Translations under genes and position numbers: made by a program | In this document: piece by piece, positions 1 to 8,500 of the stretch | How the letters are laid out: each line of letters starts with the position of its first letter | Numbering within the stretch: the first letter of the stretch is position 1 | The notes under the pieces: generated by a model | What the model saw: the letters and a program-made list of their open reading frames with translations, nothing else | The model's database searches: none | Told to the model about the DNA's origin: nothing | DNA from: Alicyclobacillus tolerans | GTDB taxonomy: Bacteria; Bacillota; Bacilli; Alicyclobacillales; Alicyclobacillaceae | DNA: 38,049 bases | NCBI RefSeq assembly: GCF_900142255.1 | Contig: NZ_FRAF01000027.1 | Location: 1 to 38,049, forward strand | Direction: 5' to 3'

Positions 1-1157
1 CTTCGTTGAGGTTTGCCTTCTCGTTGGCTGTTGAGCTTTCGAGCGGGTCTTATCGCCTCTCCACAGGCTAACACCGCAAGCCCTGCGGCTAAGATGTTTT
101 GAGCGGCGTTCACATCTCTGTCGTGATGTTCCCCGCATTCTGGACATGTCCACTGTCTAACGCTGAGTGGCATCTTCGGCATGATATGTCCGCAATCAAA
201 ACACCGCTTACTGGAGGGATAAAACTTGTCGATTTTGACGACCGTTCTACCGTACCATTCAGCCTTATATTCGAGTTGACGTACAAACTCGCCCCATCCT
301 ACATCTGCAATGGATTTTGCAAGGTGGTGATTGCGAATTATGTTCTTTACCTGCAAACTCTCTACGGCGATCACTTGGTTCTCGTTTATCAACCGTGTGC
401 TGAGTTTATGCAGGAAGTCTTGACGACGATCCGCAATCTTGGCGTGAATACGTGCAACTTTAAGACGTGCTTTGGCTCTGTTTTTGGAACCTTTCTGCTT
501 CTTTGCAAGTCGGCGTTGCGCTTTGGCAAGACGTTTTTCGTCTTTACGGAAGTAACGTGGATTGCCAAACTTCTGACCTGTCGAAAGAATGACGGAATCG
601 GTCAACCCAAGATCGATACCCACTTGGCTGTCACAAACAGGAGCTTGAGGAATTTCCTCATCTACAAGGATCGAGATGTGGTATCGGTCTGCCGCATCTC
701 GGCTCACCGTGACGGATGAAGGAGAGCCTGTAAACCGCCTTGACCAGCGAATGTTCAGTGGTTCGGACATTTTCGCAAGCGTGATGCTCTCTCCATCCCA
801 TTTGAAAGCAGATGATGCAAAGGTAACCGATTGCTTACCAAGCTTCTTGTGAAATTGCGGATATCCTCCTCGGCCTTCAAAAAAGTTGATGAACGCACGA
901 TCAAGATGCCGCAACGCCTGTTGGAGCGCGACGCTGGAAACTTCATTGAGCCACACCGTCTCTGGTTGCCGTTTCAAGACCGTCATTTGAGCAGACAAAT
1001 CCTTATAGTACAGACGTTTGCCCGTCTGGTAGTACGCATCGGTTTTGAGACGTAATCCCCAATTATAGACGTAGCGAACACAGCCAAACGTCTTGGCTAG
1101 AATTTGCTGCTGCTCTTCTGTTGGGTAGAAGCGGAATTTATAGGCTCTCTGTGTCAT
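1..1157 (-). CDS. tnpB: RNA-guided endonuclease TnpB, C-terminal tip cut by the window edge
   Basis: I read this ORF directly from the minus strand. It starts ATG ACA CAG AGA and stays open for 385 codons to base 1, so only the last few residues are missing. The N-terminus (YKFRFYPTEEQQ) is the usual TnpB opening. The RuvC-like active site appears complete: Asp182 in GIDLGL, Glu266 in IAVESL and Asp348 in DRDVNAAQN. A zinc ribbon is formed by Cys319/Cys322 and Cys338/Cys341. TnpB proteins are RNA-guided DNA nucleases that help retain IS200/IS605 elements. No frameshift or internal stop is seen, so it may be active. The gene points away from cysE. Confidence 0.93.
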   Translation of the reverse strand, partial: MTQRAYKFRFYPTEEQQQILAKTFGCVRYVYNWGLRLKTDAYYQTGKRLYYKDLSAQMTVLKRQPETVWLNEVSSVALQQALRHLDRAFINFFEGRGGYPQFHKKLGKQSVTFASSAFKWDGESITLAKMSEPLNIRWSRRFTGSPSSVTVSRDAADRYHISILVDEEIPQAPVCDSQVGIDLGLTDSVILSTGQKFGNPRYFRKDEKRLAKAQRRLAKKQKGSKNRAKARLKVARIHAKIADRRQDFLHKLSTRLINENQVIAVESLQVKNIIRNHHLAKSIADVGWGEFVRQLEYKAEWYGRTVVKIDKFYPSSKRCFDCGHIMPKMPLSVRQWTCPECGEHHDRDVNAAQNILAAGLAVLACGEAIRPARKLNSQREGKPQR

Positions 1158-1198
1158 GGTTACATTATATATCGTCTTGTGTAAGAACTAAAAGACTT

Positions 1199-1244
1199 TC
1201 GCCTCACGGCGAGCGCCTTATATCCCCATAGCTAAAGCAAGGGG
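1199..1244 (-). repeat. Subterminal hairpins of the IS element left end
   Basis: Two inverted repeats lie in the 100 bp upstream of tnpB. The first is TCGCC-TCAC-GGCGA at 1199-1212. The second (1224-1244) has outer CCCC/GGGG arms and an inner GC-TTTA-GC loop. In IS200/IS605 elements such hairpins are recognised by the Y1 transposase TnpA. No TnpA is visible here, so mobilisation would need an enzyme supplied from elsewhere. Confidence 0.5.
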
Positions 1245-1262
1245 TTTTACGGCGCATTTGAT

Positions 1263-1292
1263 AAAAAAGGCCGCCAATATGGCGGACCAAAA
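1263..1292 (-). terminator. Rho-independent terminator of the permease-cysE operon
   Basis: On the minus strand a stem built from GGTCCGCC and GGCGGCC with an ATATT loop is followed directly by TTTTTTAT. It lies about 70 bp downstream of the cysE stop. The insertion sequence appears to begin right after the T-tract. Confidence 0.8.
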
Positions 1293-1360
1293 ATAGAGGT
1301 AAAGGGTTATGATAAACGTACCACATGTTTGCGATGAAAGCAAAGCACCTTAGAGTATAT

Positions 1361-2239
1361 TTAACGCGATTTTTGTCGTTTTGTGACAACAGACTGATGG
1401 TTGTGCACAACTCGCGAATAAGGTGGGATCGACTCAGTAACCCATGCGCTGCTGCCAATCACGCTGTGATGTCCAATGACCGTGTCTCCACCCAACACAG
1501 TCGCATTAGCGTATAGAACAACATAATCTTCAACGGTAGGATGACGCTTTGTCTGGCGATCTAAAATACCTTGCTCATCACGAGGAAAATACAAAGCTCC
1601 CAGGGTCACACCTTGATAAATTTTTACATGGTTGCCTACTTGCGCTGTCTCACCCACAACAATACCCGTACCGTGATCGATCATAATTCCGTGTCCAATG
1701 CTGGCACCTGGATGTAGATCAATCCCCGTTAAGCGATGACCATATTCAGTCATCATCCTTGGTAAAAGTGGGATATCATATTGTACGAGAACATGTGCCA
1801 TACGATAGATAGACAGTGCCAGCAGGCCAGGATAGGTTAGGATAATCTCAATTTCTGATGAAGCTGCAGGGTCGCTGTTTTGTGTCTCCACAACATCTTC
1901 ATAAAGCATGGTCTGCAATTCAGGAAGATGTTGTAGAACATCCGCCGCACGCTCATCTGCAATGTGTCGTGTTTCTTGAGAACTTTCTAAATCGTAACAT
2001 TTCTCAAACAAAGCACGGTGAATTTGAGCTGCCAAGACCTGCTGCAACTCGCTGATGGTTGCTTCTACGCTTCTTTCCAGGCCGAGATTGTTGTATGGAA
2101 AATAGTTAGGCAGCAAAGCGCTGCGCAACAATTTAATCATTTTGGCAATTGCATCAGGCTGCGGATAGCAGACACAGCCCTGAAACGCTCGTTGGCTGTT
2201 CTCTGTCAAGCGACGGGCTATCTCTTTACTGTTAAACAC
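1361..2239 (-). CDS. cysE: Serine O-acetyltransferase (EpsC/CysE type)
   Basis: It makes O-acetylserine from serine and acetyl-CoA, the first committed step of cysteine synthesis in the cytosol. The C-terminal half is a left-handed beta-helix of hexapeptide repeats (about residues 170-265). It includes GIDLHPGASIGHG and DHGTGIVVGE, which carry the conserved catalytic Asp/His region (Asp174 and His189 from the start used here). The ORF is open to an ATG at 2275, but that ATG lies 5 bp from the permease stop with only a weak AAAGAG. The GTG at 2239 follows a perfect AAAGGAGG at 8-nt spacing, so I chose it (292 aa). The long N-terminal helical region is typical of EpsC-type SATs. It is second in an operon behind a cobalamin riboswitch. 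Confidence 0.9.
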   Translation of the reverse strand: MFNSKEIARRLTENSQRAFQGCVCYPQPDAIAKMIKLLRSALLPNYFPYNNLGLERSVEATISELQQVLAAQIHRALFEKCYDLESSQETRHIADERAADVLQHLPELQTMLYEDVVETQNSDPAASSEIEIILTYPGLLALSIYRMAHVLVQYDIPLLPRMMTEYGHRLTGIDLHPGASIGHGIMIDHGTGIVVGETAQVGNHVKIYQGVTLGALYFPRDEQGILDRQTKRHPTVEDYVVLYANATVLGGDTVIGHHSVIGSSAWVTESIPPYSRVVHNHQSVVTKRQKSR

Positions 2240-2280
2240 CGCAGGAACCTCCTTTAGCCATAACACCACATTCATTCTCT

Positions 2281-3711
2281 TTAGTATATCCCTTCATCGT
2301 ACTGCTGACAAAAATTTTCGGACTCTTGCATTTGACTTGGTGATGGTTTTTTGACGGCATACAAAAAACCTGCCAACAGTAACCCTGCTAAAATCGGATT
2401 CACCCAGGGAGAAATCGCGCGCCCGCTTAGAAACAGAAAGGCCACGAGCAAAATGAACAAGTAAAAAGATGTGAACGAAGAAAACATCAGCATGATGCGA
2501 TGAGAATATTTTCTATCCCTTTTTTCATGCAGTTGATCGCGATGATGCATTCGCCATAGAAATACAGTCGCTGTGATGTTGTCCAGCATAAATTCGAAGA
2601 TAAGGAAAAACCCGGCGGTTGACAAGACAATACTAAAAAAGACATTCAGCGAATGGACAAACAATTGTAAGGCCATTACTGCCCACGCCGCCATAAGTAC
2701 CACTGCCGTAGCCAAAGATGGCGCCTGGCGAGAATTCAACTTGGCAAATCGTCGGGACAATAACCCATCACGCCCCATGGCATACACACCACGAATCAAA
2801 ATATAAGCCGTCAACCAGAGCGAACCTGCCGTTGAGGCGAGAATAGGAACCAACATCCAAATGGTAGCGTGAGGTATTGTGGTGGGTAAATAATGAATCC
2901 AGGTAACCAACGGATCGGCAGAACCGGCAAGAGCATTGCCAGGAGTTTCCCATATCATCATGGGCACAAACAATAAATAGATAGCTAAGGCAAAAAGTGC
3001 GCCAATCATTCCACCAACACCAGGATCGCGATTGGGCTGAGTGGATTCTTCGGAAGCATAGCTGTCAATTTCCCATCCGTCCATAATGGTGCTGGCCACA
3101 ATCATGGTTAGAAAAATACCTCCGACAGGAGAATGCTCGACAGGCAAGGACGGATGCGCATGCGGCCAAGCCATGATGCCCAATATGGCAAACAGGATAA
3201 GAAAGAAAATTTCAACAGCAAAAAACACCTGAGTAATCAGCGCAGTTGGACGCGCTCCAGAAAGCAACGGGAGCATGGCTACTCCTATCCAAAAAGAACC
3301 CACCAAAAATTCAAGCAACGGCTGGTTTACACCGTGAGGGTAGATAAGCGCCAAAGTATATTGGGCGGCAGGAACCAGGATGGGAGGAATCGAGCTGAAA
3401 TAGGCGAGCAATAAAATCCAGCCTTGAAAACGTCCAATCCGTTTGCCAAGAACTCGAGTCGACCAATGATATGAAGCCCCTGCGCTAGGAAAATGACGAT
3501 TGAGGGTACGAAATGTGAAAGAGGATACAATAAACGGAATGGCAATCAGCAAAATCGCCAGCAAACTATAGATGCCGCTATAGCCAATCATAATACCTGT
3601 TGTGGCAGAAATACTGAAAGCAGGAGCAACGCTGGAAATGGATAAACTGCTTAAATCCAAAAGGTTAAATGTTTGCCGCAGACGCTGACTGCGTTTTTCT
3701 GGCATAGACAT
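2281..3711 (-). CDS. APC-superfamily amino acid permease
   Basis: This is a membrane transporter of about 476 residues with roughly 12 hydrophobic segments. It has the APC-type opening with glycine- and serine-rich first helix segments (SSVAPAFSISATTG), SAGASYHWSTRVLG after the second helix and YAMGRDGLLSRRFAKLN near helix 8. The substrate cannot be read from sequence; amino acids or amines are the family norm. The ORF stays open to 3846, but those extra codons are riboswitch RNA. ATG at 3711 follows GGGAGAGGTG, so I chose it. cysE follows 41 bp downstream with no terminator between them. The B12 riboswitch in its leader suggests repression when cobalamin is plentiful. That would fit uptake of methionine, another sulfur amino acid, or a compound linked to B12-dependent metabolism. 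Confidence 0.85.
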   Translation of the reverse strand: MSMPEKRSQRLRQTFNLLDLSSLSISSVAPAFSISATTGIMIGYSGIYSLLAILLIAIPFIVSSFTFRTLNRHFPSAGASYHWSTRVLGKRIGRFQGWILLLAYFSSIPPILVPAAQYTLALIYPHGVNQPLLEFLVGSFWIGVAMLPLLSGARPTALITQVFFAVEIFFLILFAILGIMAWPHAHPSLPVEHSPVGGIFLTMIVASTIMDGWEIDSYASEESTQPNRDPGVGGMIGALFALAIYLLFVPMMIWETPGNALAGSADPLVTWIHYLPTTIPHATIWMLVPILASTAGSLWLTAYILIRGVYAMGRDGLLSRRFAKLNSRQAPSLATAVVLMAAWAVMALQLFVHSLNVFFSIVLSTAGFFLIFEFMLDNITATVFLWRMHHRDQLHEKRDRKYSHRIMLMFSSFTSFYLFILLVAFLFLSGRAISPWVNPILAGLLLAGFLYAVKKPSPSQMQESENFCQQYDEGIY

Positions 3712-3754
3712 ATAGACACCTCTCCCTATCGACCGTAGGAACGGCAAATGTAAC

Positions 3755-3920
3755 AGGCCAACAGGCAGGTCTCCTGGCTTTGGTTCTTCACGCGCATCCG
3801 CCTTCCCAGACAAATCCAGTGGCTTCATGGAAGACGCGCTCCCCATTCACAGTGGCGGGACCGCACCGGATTTTCACCGGTTTCCCTTTTCAACCCGTAC
3901 AAAAACGGGTACCTGGGCCT
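3755..3920 (-). promoter_or_regulatory. Cobalamin (adenosylcobalamin) riboswitch
   Basis: On the minus strand the hallmark elements occur in the right order. First is AAACCGGTGAAAATCCGG, then CGGTCCCGCCACTGTGA (plus strand about 3852-3868), then GGGGAGCG. Last is the B12 box AGCCAGGAGACCTGCC (plus 3763-3779). AGGCC at the 5' end (3916-3920) can pair with GGCCT at the 3' end (3755-3759) as P1. No hairpin with a T-tract lies between the B12 box and the permease ATG at 3711. Control is therefore more likely by hiding the ribosome binding site (GGGAGAGGTG) than by termination. It governs the permease and, through the operon, cysE. Confidence 0.93.
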
Positions 3921-4118
3921 TTTCTATTCATTTCAAATGTTTTTCCTTTCGCATACACGAGATAAGCGAAGGTATTGGGGACAAACCCTTCTCATCTTAG
4001 CTGTTTTTTTCTTTTGCGTCCATGTTTTTTTCGAATAGCTGTAAAAGCGCAAATGCTTTACACTATGGATGAGTCATCTATGCCCCTATTTACGGGGATA
4101 CGAAAGGAGTCTCTAGTC

Positions 4119-5489
4119 ATGAATTTGGAAGCTTATTTAGAGGCAAACGAAAAAGAACATTTACAACAATTATTTAATCTTCTCCGCTTCCCTAGCATTT
4201 CAGCACTTTCTGCACACAAAAATGATGTGCTGGCTTGCGCGGAATTTATTAAAAATCATTTAGCCAATCTGGGTTTCGAAAATGCAGAGTTGTTACCGAC
4301 AAAGGGAAATCCCGTCGTCTATGCCGACTGGTTGCATGCTCCTGGTCAACCCACTGTGCTTGTCTATGGTCACTACGACGTGCAACCTGTCGATCCACTG
4401 CCTCTATGGACAACTCCGCCATTCGAACCAGAAATTCGCGATGGACGAATTTTTGCGCGTGGTGCTACAGATGACAAAGGACAAACCTTCTTACATTTCA
4501 AAGCCTTGGAAGCACTCTTTCAAACAGAAGGCAAACTGCCAGTGAACATTAAATTTTGCATTGAAGGCGAAGAAGAAATCGGTAGTGCCCATCTTCCGGA
4601 TTTCTTAGAAAAAAATGCAGAACGCTTTCAAGCTGATGTTCTGCTCATCTCTGATACAGGCATGATTGCTCCTGGACGACCAACCATATGCTATGGATTG
4701 CGCGGACTAGTTGCCTTTGAATTACATGTAGAAACGGCCAAGCGTGATTTGCACAGCGGCGAGCACGGTGGCGGCGTGCCCAATGCAATTCACGCTCTAG
4801 CTGAATTAATCGCTTCTTTCCATGACGCCGAAGGGCGAATTACAGTAGACGGATTTCACGACCAAGTAACCTCGGTAACCGCGGAAGAATTACAAGCTTT
4901 TCGCGATCTCGGTCACGATGATGAAGCTTACCGTACGTCACTCGGCCTGCCAGCCTTACATGGCGAACCGGGATTCAGTACATTGGAGCGCCTCTGGGTG
5001 CGACCAACCTTAGAAGTGAACGGTATCTATGGTGGATTTCAGGGTGAAGGCACCAAGACCGTCATTCCCCGCGAAGCACATGCAAAACTCACTTGCCGAA
5101 TTGTTCCGGATCAGACGCCAGAACATATCTACCAGACGATTGAAAGACATATTGAAAAGCACACCCCTAAAGGTGCGCGCGTCACATTGACCCGTCAAGA
5201 TTCAGGCCGCCCCTACGTAACTCCATTCCATCACCCTGCGATTCAATGGGCTGCTAAGGCATATGAAAAAGCGTATGGAGTGGAAGCGACATTTACACGC
5301 GGCGGAGGATCCATCCCTATTGTTGAAACGTTTGATCGATTGCTTCATATACCAGTGGTTTTGATGGGATTTGGATTACCCGATGAAAATATGCACGCTC
5401 CTGATGAAAACTTCGCGTTGGAGAACTTTCGTTTAGGTACTCGGACATTGGCTTATTATTATCAGGGCCTCCCCGATGCCCTTAAATAA
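4119..5489 (+). CDS. M20-family metallopeptidase / dipeptidase
   Basis: A cytosolic zinc or cobalt exopeptidase of the ArgE/DapE/carnosine dipeptidase group, 456 aa. Metal-site motifs are in order: YGHYDVQP (His85, Asp87), ATDDKG (Asp118) and EGEEEIGS (Glu150/Glu151). A conserved His lies in MHAPDEN near the C-terminus. The dimerisation lid region starts near RDLHSGEHGGG. The ORF is open from 3975, but ATG at 4119 is preceded by AAAGGAGT at 8-nt spacing and begins where homology should begin. It stands alone, divergent from the riboswitch operon and convergent with the giant glucan synthase. The likely role is hydrolysis of dipeptides or related amides; the exact substrate is not visible. Confidence 0.9.
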   Translation: MNLEAYLEANEKEHLQQLFNLLRFPSISALSAHKNDVLACAEFIKNHLANLGFENAELLPTKGNPVVYADWLHAPGQPTVLVYGHYDVQPVDPLPLWTTPPFEPEIRDGRIFARGATDDKGQTFLHFKALEALFQTEGKLPVNIKFCIEGEEEIGSAHLPDFLEKNAERFQADVLLISDTGMIAPGRPTICYGLRGLVAFELHVETAKRDLHSGEHGGGVPNAIHALAELIASFHDAEGRITVDGFHDQVTSVTAEELQAFRDLGHDDEAYRTSLGLPALHGEPGFSTLERLWVRPTLEVNGIYGGFQGEGTKTVIPREAHAKLTCRIVPDQTPEHIYQTIERHIEKHTPKGARVTLTRQDSGRPYVTPFHHPAIQWAAKAYEKAYGVEATFTRGGGSIPIVETFDRLLHIPVVLMGFGLPDENMHAPDENFALENFRLGTRTLAYYYQGLPDALK

Positions 5490-5496
5490 AGAATAA

Positions 5497-5515
5497 GGTC
5501 GGCTTAGAGCCGACC
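5497..5515. terminator. Shared hairpin between convergent genes
   Basis: GGTCGGCT-TAG-AGCCGACC is a perfect 8-bp stem between the M20 peptidase stop (5489) and the glucan synthase stop (5523). On the minus strand it is followed by TTATTCTTTATTT, so it works best as terminator of the giant gene. The plus-strand tail lacks a T-run. Confidence 0.65.
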
Positions 5516-5522
5516 CGTAGAT

Positions 5523-8500
5523 TCAAGCTTGCTCCAACGCAAAGGCGTTCGTGGCAAGCTTTTTATTTGTTACTGCCACTTTTACGCAAAACCGATGTTG
5601 ACGGCCATCATCAACAAGTGTCAAAAAACTACTTTTCTGACCACTATCAAGATCTTCCCAAATCGTCTCAGTTTGCTCTCGATCTAACATAACCTGAATG
5701 TTGTAGACACTATCCCCATAGGTGTATCGAAGCGAAAACTCCTGCCATTCTTCTGGTACAGCAGGTTGAATGATTAAACGTTCACCTTCTTTGCGAACTC
5801 CCAGAATCCACTCCAATCCTGCCTGATACATCCAACCAGCCGCTCCTGTATACCAGGACCACCCTGCTCGTCCTTCATGCGGCGGGGCTGTATAGACATC
5901 TGCAGACATCACATAAGGTTCATTTCCATATCTCCAAACTCCCTGGGAAGAACTGGTGTGTGAAATGGGAGATAACATTTGAAATAGATGAAAAGCTTGA
6001 TCACCCTCACCTAACATCGCTAACGCTACGATTGACCATATCACGCCATGCGTATACTGCCCTCCATTTTCACGCAAACCCGGAGGATACCCTTGAATGT
6101 AGCCCGGACTGGGATGGGAATGATTGAAGGCTGGCGTCAACAGACGCGCCAACATCCATCTTTCATCTACCAACTCACGCAAGAAAGACCGCATGGCCTG
6201 TTCCTGTCGATCCGGTTCAGCCGCTCCAGAGATAACTGACCAGGACTGAGCTAGCGCGTCTATTCGGCATTCTGTGGCGGTTGACGTCCCAATCCAGAAC
6301 CCCGCATCGTGAAACGCACGCCGATACCAGAATCCATCCCACGCTTCGCGCTCCATACTTGCACGTAATTTTTCAGCCTTGATCCGCCATTCTTCTCTTT
6401 CTTCTTCCGTAAAAGGATATGGCTGAATACGCTGGAATCGACTTAAAATGTCAAGAAGAAACCAGCCTAGCCAGACACTCTCGCCACGTCCCTCTGCCCC
6501 TATACGACTGAACCCATCATTCCAATCGCCAATCCCAATCAATGGCAAACCGTGCTCGCCCAGCCGCCAAGCTCGATGAAGCGCACGCCGACAATGTTCA
6601 GTTAGTGAAGCATTCTCATTAGAGATACAGGTATCCTCATAACGTTCCAATTCGCCATCGCGCAAAGGCGGACTGTACAAAAAAGCGACCGATTCTTGCC
6701 AAATGGACTGATCTCCGGTTGTTTCCACATAGCGCAACACTGCATACGGCAACCAGAGCAAATCATCAGAGAACCTGGTTCGTATACCCTTACCCGTCTC
6801 CTCATGCCACCAATGTTGAACGTCACCTTCTTGATATTGATGAGCCGCTGAACGCAAAATTTGTTCACGGCAGAGGCTAGGATCAATTTGTAAGAAGGCT
6901 AGTGAATCTTGTATTTGATCGCGAAATCCATAAGCACCACCAGCTTGATAGAAAGCAGTTCTTGCCCATAGCCGACATACAAGCGCCTGGTAAAGCAACC
7001 AACCATTCATCAGCGTGTTGAATGCCGCATTGGGCGTATTCACCCAAATTTTCTCGGTCCATGCTGCATACGCAAACAAAGAAGTTTCGGACAATTGTGC
7101 AGGCAAAACTTCATTGTGTATCATGGAGTCCGTCAATTCATCAAACACACGAAGCGCTGCCTGCTTAGATTCAGCCGCTCCTATCCATATAAGAAGCTCT
7201 TTTGTCGCTCCGGAAGCGATGGAAAAACATACCTGCAATGCGCCGCAGGGCTCTGGCCAAGACAGTAATCGATTCGGCAAAAACTCTCGGCTACAAATCA
7301 TCAAAGGTTGTTCTGGACTTCCAGAAGGTCCATATATATCCATTAAACTAGCACTGTAATATATTTGGGGATTTTCTTCTATTCCGTTTTCACCCAACTG
7401 ACACGCATGTATAAAAGCGTGTGCATCTTTCAAGGTATCCGCATAACGATGATTCGCTAAAAGCAGCTTTCGTTTTTCATCCCATTCTATATGGTAGAAA
7501 GGATCAAACGGTTGACGTTGCACTCCCAACACCCAGGATACAACGGCAAACAGGCTCATTCGACGCACTTGTGGAGTGGTATTTTTGAGTCGGATCCGCA
7601 TCATTTTTACAGGTAAACGCGCATGAACCGTGACCTCCAGTTCTTGCTCGATTCCACTCTGTTGAGAAGTATAGGTTACTCGACCTTTTTCATAAGACAC
7701 CGTAAACCATTTCTGTCCTCCAAGCGGTTTGGGCATGGGAGACCATACCTCTCCTGCTTCATCATCACGCAAGTAAATAACTTCTCCAGGTGGATCAAGC
7801 AAGGGATCGTTGCTCCAAGGAGATATCTTCCATTCTCGTGAATTGCGCCACCAAGTATACCCTGTTCCTAACTCGGTCAATAAACAACCGAAGTGCGAGT
7901 TAGCAAGAATCATACTCCAGGGTCTCGGCAAAGGACGATTCAAATGAACAGCCATTTGATAGATTTGACCACCTTTTTGAAAACCGCCATAACCATTCCA
8001 AAACATGGAATGCAACGGTTCAGCCGGCCAATGCAATGGTTTTGCTGGCCATTCAGGGCGAACTGTATGAGCCATGATGTCTTTTATTTCCTGATCCTGT
8101 AACGCTATGGGCTGATATTCTGTTTGACGCAATTGATGTTCTAAACTTGGACCCTCTGCTCTTAAATGAACGCGCGCCACTGACTTGAGCAATCGCAATA
8201 CTTCTTCGGTCTGTTGAGATTGACGCAATACGTGCACTCGCTCTTCGACAAAGTGTCCACTATGACCGAGCGAAGTTTTAAGTCGATTCATCAACTCATC
8301 ACGATAACCGCCATCGGTTGCATCCATAATCAACAAATCACAGTCGCATCCCTGCTGTATAAGCCATTGCTGAATACGAGCCAGCGATATCACAAAAGGC
8401 ATATCTGCCAAATGCGAAATTCTAAGGAATACAATGGGCAACTCTCCACTGATACCTTTTGACCACAAAGCTGATTGCCCCAGGGTATTTTGCATCGCCC

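Larger units (their letters stand above)
1..1260 (-). mobile_element. IS200/IS605-family (IS1341-like, tnpB-only as far as seen) insertion sequence, left part
   Basis: The element contains tnpB on the minus strand and runs off the left window edge, so its right end and any omega-RNA are not visible. Upstream of tnpB are two small hairpins. One has a TCGCC/GGCGA stem at 1199-1212. The other has CCCC and GGGG arms around a GCTTTAGC core at 1224-1244 and resembles hairpins at IS605-type ends. The outer edge is inferred at about 1260, where the sequence (minus strand) changes from a terminator T-tract ending TTTTTTAT to CAAATGCGCC. No tnpA is seen in the window. The exact boundary is inference and needs the missing right end. 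Confidence 0.7.

Noticed and set aside
99-719. 206-codon plus-strand ORF and smaller ORFs at the left edge
   Set aside because: They are antisense shadows of the tnpB frame, which shows all TnpB motifs.
3712-3846. 45-codon N-terminal extension of the APC permease
   Set aside because: These bases are the 3' part of the cobalamin riboswitch, including the B12 box. The ribosome site sits just before ATG 3711.
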